NCBI RefSeq assembly: GCF_020966755.1
Contig: NZ_JAJKFT010000010.1
Location: forward strand, 3,876,481-3,940,480
Direction: 5' to 3'
Length of the DNA stretch: 64,000 nucleotides
DNA from: Blastopirellula sediminis
Lineage (GTDB): Bacteria > Planctomycetota > Planctomycetia > Pirellulales > Pirellulaceae
The position numbers were made by a program, and so were the translations under genes. This document shows positions 36,783 through 44,690 of the stretch, piece by piece (the stretch's first letter is position 1; each line of letters begins with the position of its first letter). Under the pieces are notes generated by a model, which worked only from the letters and a program-made list of their open reading frames with translations, was not told where the DNA came from and made no database searches.

Positions 36783-37421
36783 TTACGGTTGCAGCGTTCC
36801 CTGCCGCAACACCAACGTTTTGTCCGATTCGTTCACGTCGTAGGTTTTCAGGTGGAGATCAAACGTCTCCCCGTCGCGAGCGAGGATCACGCCGTTCGGT
36901 TCAATCGCGCTAATCACGAAACTGACCCCTTGGGCCGTCTGCACCACGTCTCCCACTTCGTAGTTCGCCTGGTTGATCCGCGCGATTGCTCGCGTGCGGC
37001 CGACAATCACCGAGCGAACAAACAAGTCGTCCGGCGTCGGTTTCACTTCTGCAACCGGCGCCGCGACGTTCTCTTTCGGATCTTCCGCAGCGGCGACTTG
37101 GATCTTACGGAACGGGTCGAGGCTCCCCTTCGGAAGTTCGGCCGACTTCATCCGAGGATTCTCTTTCATCCGCTTCGACCAGGTCCGCCAATTCATCTCG
37201 TTCCCGGCGCTGGACGCCTGCGGTTGCGGCGTCGCGGCCAACGGCTGCTCGATCGCGACGTCGCTTGGGGCCGGTCTCGATTTGCTGGCCGGCAGCCACT
37301 TTTTCACCAGCGGCGCCCAAAACCAAAGCGCGACCAAAAACAGTCCGGCAAGCACCGCCGCCTTCTGCGGGCTCTTCTGGACCTCTTTCTTGATGCGAGC
37401 AACCAGGGATTGCGATTTCAT
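36783..37421 (-). CDS. PilP/GspC-like inner-membrane protein
   Basis: 212 residues. One N-terminal membrane helix (AAVLAGLFLVALWFWAPLV), a Pro/Ala linker, then a C-terminal beta-rich domain (RTRAIARINQANYEVGDVVQTAQGVSFVISAIEPNGVILARDGETFDLHL) like the HR/PilP domain that contacts the secretin N0 region. Placed 36 bp before the secretin gene and after PilO-like, as in pil clusters. Sequence similarity to PilP is too weak to be certain by eye, so the assignment rests on topology and position. Confidence 0.62.
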   Translation of the reverse strand: MKSQSLVARIKKEVQKSPQKAAVLAGLFLVALWFWAPLVKKWLPASKSRPAPSDVAIEQPLAATPQPQASSAGNEMNWRTWSKRMKENPRMKSAELPKGSLDPFRKIQVAAAEDPKENVAAPVAEVKPTPDDLFVRSVIVGRTRAIARINQANYEVGDVVQTAQGVSFVISAIEPNGVILARDGETFDLHLKTYDVNESDKTLVLRQGTLQP

Positions 37422-37480
37422 GGTCTCTACGAAACGTTTCCGCTCCGTCTTTCTATGTATCGGACGCTGATAGCGTCGAG

Positions 37481-38047
37481 CTAACCGGATTTGCCGTCAA
37501 AATCGACAAAAAACTCCAAGGTTAGCTCGCATTGCAGGGTGTCTTCGTTTGGTGCTAGCGGTGAGAGTTCGATGCTTCTCACCCAAAGGACGTAGGGAAG
37601 CTCTTCGAATCGCTTCAGCATCTCATGGATCTGGGCGAACTTGGCTTGGCAGCCGATCTGAACAGGCTGGGCGACCAAGCTGGCATGGCGTTGCTCGGGC
37701 ATCGGAACAAGGCTCAACTTTTCGGCGCCAGCGGCGCGAGCTTGCGCCGTCAGCAAGTGGTAAACGCGTCCGGCGTCGATATCTTTTTCCGAGACCGCAT
37801 GCCACGGGGCGAGAAACTCTTCGACCTGATCGACCTCTTCGCCGACTGCCTTCAATTGGGCGTCGAGGGCCGCTTCCGAGTCAATCGTCGTCTGCATCAG
37901 GTTGATCTCGTCGCGCAGCGCTGAAATGTGCTGCTGACGCGGCAGATAGACGAACGCGGCGTACGCCACGGCGACGCTGCCCAGCAGGACGACGTACTTC
38001 CACTTGGCGGTCTGCGGTTTTTTCGGAGCTTTTGCGGATTCGGCCAT
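37481..38047 (-). CDS. PilO-like inner-membrane platform protein
   Basis: 188 residues. Basic start, one membrane helix (YVVLLGSVAVAYAAFVYLP), a predicted coiled coil (HISALRDEINLMQTTIDSEAALDAQLKAVGEEVDQVEEFL), then a ferredoxin-like C-terminal half ending in LTLEFFVDFDGKSG. This is the PilO/GspM layout: short cytoplasmic tail, one helix, coiled coil, periplasmic domain dimerising with PilN. It lies 14 bp downstream of the PilN-like gene on the same strand. Confidence 0.7.
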   Translation of the reverse strand: MAESAKAPKKPQTAKWKYVVLLGSVAVAYAAFVYLPRQQHISALRDEINLMQTTIDSEAALDAQLKAVGEEVDQVEEFLAPWHAVSEKDIDAGRVYHLLTAQARAAGAEKLSLVPMPEQRHASLVAQPVQIGCQAKFAQIHEMLKRFEELPYVLWVRSIELSPLAPNEDTLQCELTLEFFVDFDGKSG

Positions 38048-38061
38048 GTCCCTTGCTTTCC

Positions 38062-38757
38062 CTATCGCGAGGCGGTCGTCGCAGCAGGAACCGCATCGGC
38101 TCCCGGCGGCGGAGTCAGGACGACTTGCAGTTGAAATTCGGAACGTCCCGAGTCGTCTCCATGGGCGACCGGTTCGACCGATTCGATAATCGCGCGTTGG
38201 ATCAGCGGGTGATCGTTGAGCTTCACGAGATACTCGTAAAGTTCTGAGACCTCCATCACGTCTCCATCGACGTCGATCTTGGCGGTCCGAGCCTTGCGTT
38301 CCGAGCGAAAGAACTCGAAGTCGCGCAAGGTAGGCGCCTTCGCCGTGGCGTTGGCCTCCTCTTCCTCTTCGCGACGTCGCGCGACCGACGCGATCTCTTG
38401 ATACATTTTCAATTCGCGGAACGACAGCGACTCAGGCGTCGGCGCCGTGATGCAGACCAAGAGTTGCGTCGCCGGCCAATGGCTGCGGAGCGCGGCGTAC
38501 AACTGCGCTTCGTTCCGATGTTCGGTTAGTTTCGACTGGAGCGTCACCAACTGATCCCGTTTGGCGACTGCGGCCAGGTATTGGGCTTCCAAGCGGTTGC
38601 GATGCGCCTTCAGCTGATGCTGTATGCCAAGTTGCAGCAGCGCCGCGACGGCCAGTAGCACGCCGATTCCCGCCGCGCCGACCCAACGATAGACGTTGGC
38701 TCGCCGACGGTTTCGCCGATCGCGGAATTTCTTCGGTAGGAAGTCGATGTCTTGCAT
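38062..38757 (-). CDS. PilN-like inner-membrane platform protein
   Basis: 231 residues. Short cytoplasmic start MQDIDFLPKKFRDRR, matching the PilN N-terminal INLLP-type motif that docks into PilM, then one membrane helix (GAAGIGVLLAVAALLQLGI), a coiled-coil segment (KAHRNRLEAQYLAAVAKRDQLV) and a periplasmic ferredoxin-like domain ending LQVVLTPPPGAD. It follows the PilM gene by 21 bp, in the canonical M-N-O-P order, which strengthens the call. Confidence 0.78.
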   Translation of the reverse strand: MQDIDFLPKKFRDRRNRRRANVYRWVGAAGIGVLLAVAALLQLGIQHQLKAHRNRLEAQYLAAVAKRDQLVTLQSKLTEHRNEAQLYAALRSHWPATQLLVCITAPTPESLSFRELKMYQEIASVARRREEEEEANATAKAPTLRDFEFFRSERKARTAKIDVDGDVMEVSELYEYLVKLNDHPLIQRAIIESVEPVAHGDDSGRSEFQLQVVLTPPPGADAVPAATTASR

Positions 38758-38778
38758 GGTCGTATCCTGGCGGCGCCG

Positions 38779-39822
38779 TTACGTGGCTCGCAGAGCGAGT
38801 CCGACGGCGACGTCCCAGATGCTGCGCCGGGTGATTTGTTGCGTTTCGTCGTAGACGCGAAGCGGGTCGCCCAGCTCCGTGTCGAGCGACAGTCGTTTGC
38901 CGAGCGTTTCGGCCAATTGTTCGTTCGCTTCGCCGCCCGACAGAACCAGTCGGACCAGCGGCTTGCCGCGGAAGGTGACGCTGTGGTAGCGGACGCACAT
39001 CGAAAGCTCGGTCAGCAGCTTCTCGACGATTGGCCGCATCGCTTCGGCCAAACTACGAGCGATTTCGGGGTCTTGTTGCGTGCGGCGGCGATCGCCGTTG
39101 TGCTTGCGGAGGTCGGCCGCTTGCTGGGCCGACATGTCGAGCCGCTTTTCGACCGCTTCGTCAAACTGACGCCCGCCGAGGTCGAGGTATTTGATGAACA
39201 GGATCTTGTCCCCTTCGGCGATCACGACGACGGTCGTGGTGTTGCCGATATGGACGTAGAGAACGCGATCGGTAGCGTCCGACTCGCGGCGATATTGATT
39301 GCAGTAGCTGCGCAAAATGGCGGCCGGTTCGACGTCGACGGCCAACGGACGAAGGCCGACCGCTTCGATCGTTTCCAGGCGTTGCTCGAGCGTCGGACGA
39401 TGGCAGGCCATCACCACCACCTCTTGAGCGGCGACGTCTCCCTGGCGGACGTCGCAAGTGGCGAAATGGCGGATCTCGGCGTCGGTCACCGAGTAAGGAA
39501 TGCGTCCCGCCGCTTCCTGCTGGACAAGCAGTTCGAGCGGCTTCGTTTCGCTTTTGGGAATGCGGATGTTTTGCAGGAACAGATCGCGTCGGCCCAAGCA
39601 TACGACCGCGTCTTTGCCGCGAAACCGTCGCCCTTCCAGGCAATGGTGCAGCGCGGCTTGCAGCTTTTCGCCGCTCGGTACGCTATCAGATCCGCTGGGC
39701 AGGTCATACGTGGCGTATTCGTGCAGCGTCTTTCGATCGGCGCTGAATTGCACCATCTTGATCGAGCGCGAGCCGACGTCGACGCCGATCGGACCAGTCG
39801 AATTGAAGGGGAGGCGAATCAT
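38779..39822 (-). CDS. pilM: PilM, actin-like ATPase of the pilus platform
   Basis: 347 residues from the ATG at 39822; the frame is open for 61 codons upstream but those residues do not fit and overlap nothing useful. Actin-like fold phosphate-1 motif: IGVDVGSRSIKMVQFSAD. Further family features are the FLQNIRIPKSE region, the LAVDVEPAAILRS central segment, YVHIGNTTTVVVIAEGD (phosphate 2) and VRLVLSGGEANEQLAETLGKRL (adenosine site). PilM is the cytoplasmic partner of PilN and links the membrane platform to the motor ATPases, which are not encoded in this window. Confidence 0.85.
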   Translation of the reverse strand: MIRLPFNSTGPIGVDVGSRSIKMVQFSADRKTLHEYATYDLPSGSDSVPSGEKLQAALHHCLEGRRFRGKDAVVCLGRRDLFLQNIRIPKSETKPLELLVQQEAAGRIPYSVTDAEIRHFATCDVRQGDVAAQEVVVMACHRPTLEQRLETIEAVGLRPLAVDVEPAAILRSYCNQYRRESDATDRVLYVHIGNTTTVVVIAEGDKILFIKYLDLGGRQFDEAVEKRLDMSAQQAADLRKHNGDRRRTQQDPEIARSLAEAMRPIVEKLLTELSMCVRYHSVTFRGKPLVRLVLSGGEANEQLAETLGKRLSLDTELGDPLRVYDETQQITRRSIWDVAVGLALRAT

Positions 39823-39884
39823 GCGAGCTAACGAAGGCGATTCCGGAAGCGTTCCGCCGCCGGTCGGCCGCTCTCGTGCGGTCG

Positions 39885-40466
39885 TTAGCTGGCGGGAATG
39901 TCCGGAGGGGTTTGCGTAGGATCTTCCAACGTGGCGACGCCCGTAATCGGATGAATCCGTACGGCCGCGTATTTGGAATCTACGCCACTCCCTGCGCGCA
40001 GCCAAATGATTGTCGGCTTTGTCGCGGTAGTTTCTCCCAGAGGACCGAATTCGACGAAGGTCGTACGAGTATCGGTATTGCCGGTTACGACGGCTCCAAG
40101 GATCGTAACGCTTACGCCGACGTGCGGCAGGTCGGAAAGAGAGGTGACCTGCTGTTTGCGATTCGCTTCGTTGTTATGAAACGGCGAGCGGGGCAACGTA
40201 TCAAGCGTCGCGTTCGTGCCGACATGGGTCAGCGTGTAGGTGTTGGCCGCATCGTCAAACGTAATTCGATAGGTTGATCCGTTGGCGATCGCCAGGCTGC
40301 GTGCGTAGTCGAGATCCGAGACGACGATCTCACCGCACCCTCGTAGCTGTTGATCAAAGGTCGGCGCAAGCTGCGGCAGCACGACTGCGGTGACGATGCT
40401 TATCAGCGCCACCACCAGCAGTAGTTCAATCAGCGTAAAGCCGCGCTTAAGAGCCGTCGAGCGCAT
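39885..40466 (-). CDS. Prepilin-like protein (GspH/FimT type)
   Basis: 193 residues. Class III signal cut by the prepilin peptidase: basic leader ending KRG, then FTLIELLLVVALISIVTAVVLP with the conserved glutamate at mature position 5. The globular part (DLDYARSLAIANGSTYRITFDDAANTYTL) resembles GspH/FimT minor pseudopilins. The start is 4 bp after the stop of the small gene upstream. Minor pilin at the tip of a pilus or pseudopilus. Confidence 0.85.
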   Translation of the reverse strand: MRSTALKRGFTLIELLLVVALISIVTAVVLPQLAPTFDQQLRGCGEIVVSDLDYARSLAIANGSTYRITFDDAANTYTLTHVGTNATLDTLPRSPFHNNEANRKQQVTSLSDLPHVGVSVTILGAVVTGNTDTRTTFVEFGPLGETTATKPTIIWLRAGSGVDSKYAAVRIHPITGVATLEDPTQTPPDIPAS

Positions 40467-40470
40467 CGAT

Positions 40471-40704
40471 CTACTTCTCCGCCAATTCCACTTTCAACTT
40501 GCCGCTGCGGAGAATCGCGTTTTGCTCTTTCAGCAGTTGATTCGATTCCTTCAGCAGTTGGATCATCTGTTCGCGCTGCGCGACGGCGTTGGCGAACGGC
40601 ATGTTTGCGGCCGGCGCTTGGGCCTGCGATTGCCACGCAACCATTCCCACGATCGCCAGCGCGTTCAGGCCGAGCAGTGCGAACCAGCGTTTTTCGTTGT
40701 TCAT
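40471..40704 (-). CDS. Small single-helix protein in the pilus operon
   Basis: 77 residues from the ATG at 40704, with GGGAG about 9 bp upstream; a longer frame adds 20 residues but loses the RBS. One membrane helix (WFALLGLNALAIVGMVAWQ) and then a polar coiled-coil-like helix (NAVAQREQMIQLLKESNQLLKEQNAIL). It sits between the LamG-like and GspH-like genes with only 28 bp and 4 bp gaps, so it is part of the operon. Family unknown; a small scaffold or accessory subunit is plausible. Confidence 0.65.
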   Translation of the reverse strand: MNNEKRWFALLGLNALAIVGMVAWQSQAQAPAANMPFANAVAQREQMIQLLKESNQLLKEQNAILRSGKLKVELAEK

Positions 40705-40732
40705 CGGACGTAAACTCCCATAGTCGTTCGGT

Positions 40733-42940
40733 TTAGCCAGCGCCATTTTCGCTGCGGCGCACATATTCCCAAGCGAGACCCTCGTCGGTTGGATCCGCTA
40801 CGTATATCGGTTGCGATAAATCCGGCCAATAGTAGCTTCTCGCCTCGGCCGGGGGGGCGATCGACAAATTGTCGTTCGGCTGCAGCCCTCGTTGTTCGGC
40901 CAGCCACTGCGGAAAGTAGTCGTCGGCGTCGCCGCCGGTCGCCGCAATGAACTGCGAGAGTTGATTGCCCCAGTCGCCCGAATAGGCGTCCCAAGCGGCT
41001 CGCGTTCCGATCGTCGCTTGTTGAGCGTGGAGCATGCCGGTCAGCGCGAATTTCGCGTCGTCGGCGCCCGCTTGAACTTCAAATGCGTTGCTGGCGATGA
41101 CGGCGCCCTCGATCGTAGCTTGGGCGTCGTTGATAAAGACGTCGTCGCGGCCATAGATCGCCGGCAGCTCCCAGGTACCCGTTTCGTGGATCAAGGCCGG
41201 CAGGGTCGGCGCCTTCAATTGGACGTTGTCGCCGCTGATGGTCAGGTCGATGCCGTCCCCCGGCGTGATGCACATACCCTCGAACTTAATGTTGCTGCCG
41301 AAGGTGGTGTTCCCGGTCAGACGGACGACTCCCAGCGGATTGTCGGTCATGCTAGGAGCGTACGAGCGATTGCTGACGGTCCCGCTGACGGCCGGAACCG
41401 TGTAAGCCTTGCCGCCGGGATAAAGTTGGTACGTGGTCGCCGCCGCGGTGATCTCGGTCGGCGTCGTTATGTTGAAGGTTGCAAAGTTGACGCTCAGGCC
41501 AAGCATCCGCGCCAAGGTGAGCCAACCGGCGTACGCGTTCGTCGACTGGTTCAAACGAACGCTCCCTTTTAGCGGGCGAGCGTCGCCCAGGCCGGCGGTA
41601 TTCATCTTCTGCAAGTCGCTCAGATAGCGCGTGCGTGCGCTCCCCGGCGGGTTATCGCCGATCCAAACGCTGGCCGCACTGTTGGTTCCCGGCGTCCCGC
41701 TGACCGAATAGCCTGAGTAATAGCTGCCGTTCTTGTAGAATCGGAGCGTGCTGCCGTCGTAGGTGACGGCGACCAGCGACCATTGCCCCGGCGTCACGTC
41801 GCCCCCGCTGGCGACATGCGTGTAGGCGCTGCCGCCGAGTTTCATATGCGTTCGAAGGCGTGGAGTGCTGCTGCCGCCGTTATTGAGACCGAGCATAAAA
41901 ACATGATCGGAAGCGTTCACGCTGGTCGCTTTCGAGATGATGCGTGCGTACGTATTGTCGGCGTCGCCGGAAAACGGCGCGACCCAGGCGAGAATGGTGA
42001 ACTTTCCCGTCGCGGGCAATTCAAACTTGCCAAGATCCAAATGCCCTGTCTTGCCGTCGAAAAACGCCGCACGATTGGTGCCGTTGACGGTCACGCCGGG
42101 CAGCGTTCCGCCGATATAGGTTCCGGTCTTCCCTCCCGCTTGCGCTGCAGCCGTGGTCGAAGCTGAAGAGGATTCGTTGAACCGCCACCAGTAGCTTGGC
42201 GATTGACTGGCGATCTGCGAGTAGACGGTAGCGTTGTCCCCGTTACCGTTTTGATAAATTTGATTGATGTTATACCAATCAACCTGTCGGTCGAAGATCG
42301 CCAGCTCGTCGATCAGGCCGTAGAAGGGACGTTCGGCCGTCGGCATCGAAGGCAGCAGATCGAGCGTTCCCTGGATATGGGCCGAACCGCTGATCGCAAC
42401 CGGCATATCGATCGAATTGGTCTGCGTTCCCCACAGGTAAGTCGTATAGGCCTGGGAGGAAGTGAAGTGGCTCGGATTGGCGGTTCGTTTTTTGCGAACG
42501 AGTTGGACGACCGCTTCGGCCGAATACTCCGACTTGTAGGTCGTATCTAGCGGATCGAACGCAACGCCGGTCGCCTTCACGGTGACGCGATACGGGTATT
42601 CGCTCCAATCGGGATCGGCGGCGGTTAGTTTCGCATCGCCGGTCTCGTAGGTGACGATGTAGCTTTCGTTGTCGCTGAGCGTTCCGCTCAAGGGGACGTT
42701 GACCCCTTGCCAATCGGAGGCGTGCATCTTTCGCACGCCGATCGCCAGGCCTGATAACGCGGCGTGTCGCGCTGAACCGGCCCGGTGCATGTTCCGCTCG
42801 ATCTGGCTGGCGCTCATCTGCGTACGCATCATCGCGTACGACATCGCCAGCGTGATCGACAACAGCGCAAGGACGATCACGACGGCGATGCCGGATCGTC
42901 GCTGGCGAATAGGTCGGCGTTGGCGGCGAACGGAACTCAT
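40733..42940 (-). CDS. PilX/GspK-like protein with an embedded LamG-type domain
   Basis: 735 residues. The N-terminus is PilX-like: basic leader, then SGIAVVIVLALLSITLAMSYAMM followed by an amphipathic helix (ASQIERNMHRAGSARHAALSGLAIGVRKM). There is no canonical prepilin Glu at position 5, as in GspK/PilX. From about residue 205 to 430 a concanavalin/LamG-type domain is visible: YGLIDELAIFDRQVDW, FTILAWVAPFSGD, WSLVAVTYDGSTLRFYKNGSY. The final third is beta-rich and ends with YVADPTDEGLAWEYVRRSE. A lectin-like fold on a pilin-like stalk suggests adhesion or substrate binding. It overlaps the next upstream gene by 4 bp. Confidence 0.75.
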   Translation of the reverse strand: MSSVRRQRRPIRQRRSGIAVVIVLALLSITLAMSYAMMRTQMSASQIERNMHRAGSARHAALSGLAIGVRKMHASDWQGVNVPLSGTLSDNESYIVTYETGDAKLTAADPDWSEYPYRVTVKATGVAFDPLDTTYKSEYSAEAVVQLVRKKRTANPSHFTSSQAYTTYLWGTQTNSIDMPVAISGSAHIQGTLDLLPSMPTAERPFYGLIDELAIFDRQVDWYNINQIYQNGNGDNATVYSQIASQSPSYWWRFNESSSASTTAAAQAGGKTGTYIGGTLPGVTVNGTNRAAFFDGKTGHLDLGKFELPATGKFTILAWVAPFSGDADNTYARIISKATSVNASDHVFMLGLNNGGSSTPRLRTHMKLGGSAYTHVASGGDVTPGQWSLVAVTYDGSTLRFYKNGSYYSGYSVSGTPGTNSAASVWIGDNPPGSARTRYLSDLQKMNTAGLGDARPLKGSVRLNQSTNAYAGWLTLARMLGLSVNFATFNITTPTEITAAATTYQLYPGGKAYTVPAVSGTVSNRSYAPSMTDNPLGVVRLTGNTTFGSNIKFEGMCITPGDGIDLTISGDNVQLKAPTLPALIHETGTWELPAIYGRDDVFINDAQATIEGAVIASNAFEVQAGADDAKFALTGMLHAQQATIGTRAAWDAYSGDWGNQLSQFIAATGGDADDYFPQWLAEQRGLQPNDNLSIAPPAEARSYYWPDLSQPIYVADPTDEGLAWEYVRRSENGAG

Positions 42941-43743
42941 TTTTCCAACAGATAAAAGATGGCGGCGGAACCGAAGAACGGCGCGGCTTCAGGATCGACT
43001 GAAGATTCTTGCGCGGCGGTCGCATCGGGGGCAATTTGAAATTGAAACGCGAGCCACGATTGCCGCGTGCCGGAGGTGAGTCCATAGGCGCGTTGCGGCC
43101 AGCGGAGCGTTTCCCAGGTTTTAGTGCCGCCGCGCATGTCGGCCATTTCGGCCGCGTCGGGGCGGACGCGCATTTCAAACCGGAGCGTGCTGTATGACTT
43201 CACGGCGCCGGAGACCAGTTTCGGGGCGGCCAGCTGATCGGTCAGTTCCACCTTCTCGACGTTTTCGTCCGCGATTAACTCGTCAATCAGGGTTTGCCAT
43301 GCGGCGTTGGAGGTGGGAGCGGTTCGCGTGTCGCCGGTCGCTTGAAATTCGAGGAGGCGATTGGGAGCGTCGGGATCGGCGGCGAAGAACTTGATTTCGC
43401 CGACCTGCGGCAGTCCGTCGGGATCGGCCGCCGTGGCGGTCGGACTCCAGATGGCGATCGCCTGCGGAAAGGGATAGGTCGAATCGTAGTAAGTGACGAC
43501 TTGGGCGCCGGGAAACGATTCGCTGGCGGTCGCGGTCGAGAAACTACGCTGGATGCGGTCGATGATCACGCGAGCGTGCTGCGCCATCACTCCTTGTTCG
43601 GCGGCGTATTCGTGCGCCATCTGCACCGCCAAAGCGATCGTGCTCAGCGCAGCGGCCATCATGCCCATGATGGCGGTCGCCACCAGCATTTCGGCCAGCG
43701 TCATGCCGCGGCGCGTCGTGCGGTTAGGTTGTCGGCGGGACAT
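42937..43743 (-). CDS. Prepilin-like protein (GspJ/PilW type)
   Basis: 268 residues. Prepilin leader ending RRG, then MTLAEMLVATAIMGMMAAALSTIAL with the conserved Glu5. The helix continues as AVQMAHEYAAEQGVMAQHARVIIDRIQRSF, typical of GspJ/PilW. The rest is beta-rich with Pro/Ala loops. Stop and start overlap the PilX-like gene in ATGA, and its own start overlaps the end of the upstream gene by 20 bp, so translation of the three is coupled. Confidence 0.82.
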   Translation of the reverse strand: MSRRQPNRTTRRGMTLAEMLVATAIMGMMAAALSTIALAVQMAHEYAAEQGVMAQHARVIIDRIQRSFSTATASESFPGAQVVTYYDSTYPFPQAIAIWSPTATAADPDGLPQVGEIKFFAADPDAPNRLLEFQATGDTRTAPTSNAAWQTLIDELIADENVEKVELTDQLAAPKLVSGAVKSYSTLRFEMRVRPDAAEMADMRGGTKTWETLRWPQRAYGLTSGTRQSWLAFQFQIAPDATAAQESSVDPEAAPFFGSAAIFYLLEK

Positions 43744-44323
43744 ACGTGAATACGCGGCGGCGAGTCAGAACTTCCCGCCACGTCGTGCCGTCCAGGTGAA
43801 AGACGGTCGCTTCGATCGCGCGGTAAGGTCCCGAATTGCTGTCGTCGAGCTCCAAGCTGAGGTCGTTTTTGTCGACGTAATACACTTCGCACTTGCAGCG
43901 CCACCGCTGCAAAAACGAGCCGCTCATCTGAAAGCTGGCCGGCAAGTATCGCCCTGCCCCATCGCTTTGTCCAAGAGTTATTCCGTCAATCGACGTGGGG
44001 GGAGTCGACGTATAGTCGTTGTAGTCGTCGGTATCGTCATATTCGGACCGGCCGGCCGCGCTCGCTTCGGCGGTAGACGCGCTGAGCGACGTCGGATAAG
44101 GATCGCTCATCGTCGGATCGACCCAGTCTTGCCCGAGCGCTTCGTCCAGCATTTGATCAGCCAGGCCCGATGCGATGGTCATCTCCTGCGCGTCCATCGT
44201 CGCTTCCAGCGTGCTTTCGACGCTCAGCAGCAGCGCAGCCGAAGTGATCGTGATCACGGTGAGGCAGATGAGCGCCTCGATCAGCGAGAATCCGCGGCGT
44301 GGGAGTCGGGTGCGAAGACGCAT
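43724..44323 (-). CDS. Prepilin-like protein (GspI/PilV type), first gene of the operon
   Basis: 199 residues from the ATG at 44323 (a TTG at 44335 is the alternative; neither has a good RBS). Prepilin signal RRG, then FSLIEALICLTVITITSAALLLSVESTLEATMDAQEMTIASGLADQMLDEAL, given here in the GspI/PilV order with Glu5. The remainder is Ser/Asp/Thr-rich and beta-like. It opens the 11-gene minus-strand operon that runs to 34009. An intrinsic terminator lies only about 25 bp upstream of its start, which bears on regulation. Confidence 0.82.
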   Translation of the reverse strand: MRLRTRLPRRGFSLIEALICLTVITITSAALLLSVESTLEATMDAQEMTIASGLADQMLDEALGQDWVDPTMSDPYPTSLSASTAEASAAGRSEYDDTDDYNDYTSTPPTSIDGITLGQSDGAGRYLPASFQMSGSFLQRWRCKCEVYYVDKNDLSLELDDSNSGPYRAIEATVFHLDGTTWREVLTRRRVFTYVPPTT

Positions 44324-44347
44324 GGCAGGCTGCAAAGTTAGAGCAAT

Positions 44348-44395
44348 AAAAAAGCGCGGCGAGGTCCCCTCAAGCTCCTAGCTTCCTCGCCGCGC
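44348..44395 (-). terminator. Intrinsic terminator directly before the pilus operon
   Basis: On the minus strand an 11-bp perfect stem (GCGCGGCGAGG at 44385-44395 complement, pairing with 44354-44364) encloses a loop that itself has a 5-bp inner stem (AAGCT/AGCTT), followed by six T residues (44348-44353). It ends about 25 bp before the first start codon, so it either ends nadC-derived transcripts or acts as an attenuator. Confidence 0.75.
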
Positions 44396-44527
44396 AACGA
44401 ACTTCACCCCTCCCCAAGGCTTCAGTTCATCTGAAAGATAGGGTCTGTCCGACCAGAGTCAAATCGACCCCAAAAATCTAGAATTCGTCCCGGAATTGTT
44501 GCGAAAACGCCACGTAAGACGGCACTA

Positions 44528-44662
44528 CTAGCCCGAGGCGCGAGCCGAGGGAGTGCGGAAGGACGCGATTAAGAGCGACGCCATGCGCTTTGCGGCCCGG
44601 AGTACGATCCCAGCTTGTACGATATTGCCATACACATTCCCTCGGCTCGCGCCTCGGGCTAG
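44528..44662. repeat. REPIN, family A
   Basis: CTAG plus arm CCCGAGGC, loop GCGA and arm GCCGAGGG at the left, and the exact inverse ending in CTAG at the right; 135 bp overall. The interior shares a TTTGCGGCC block with the copies at 53117 and 55037. It separates nadC from the pilus operon and, with the terminator, accounts for the 44324-44690 gap. Confidence 0.85.
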
Positions 44663-44690
44663 TATCGCGTCTCGCGTTAGTGGCGTCGTA

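Noticed and set aside
39823-40005. 61-residue N-terminal extension of PilM
   Set aside because: The actin-like fold starts at MIRLPFN; the extension overlaps the upstream gene's coding region and looks random.
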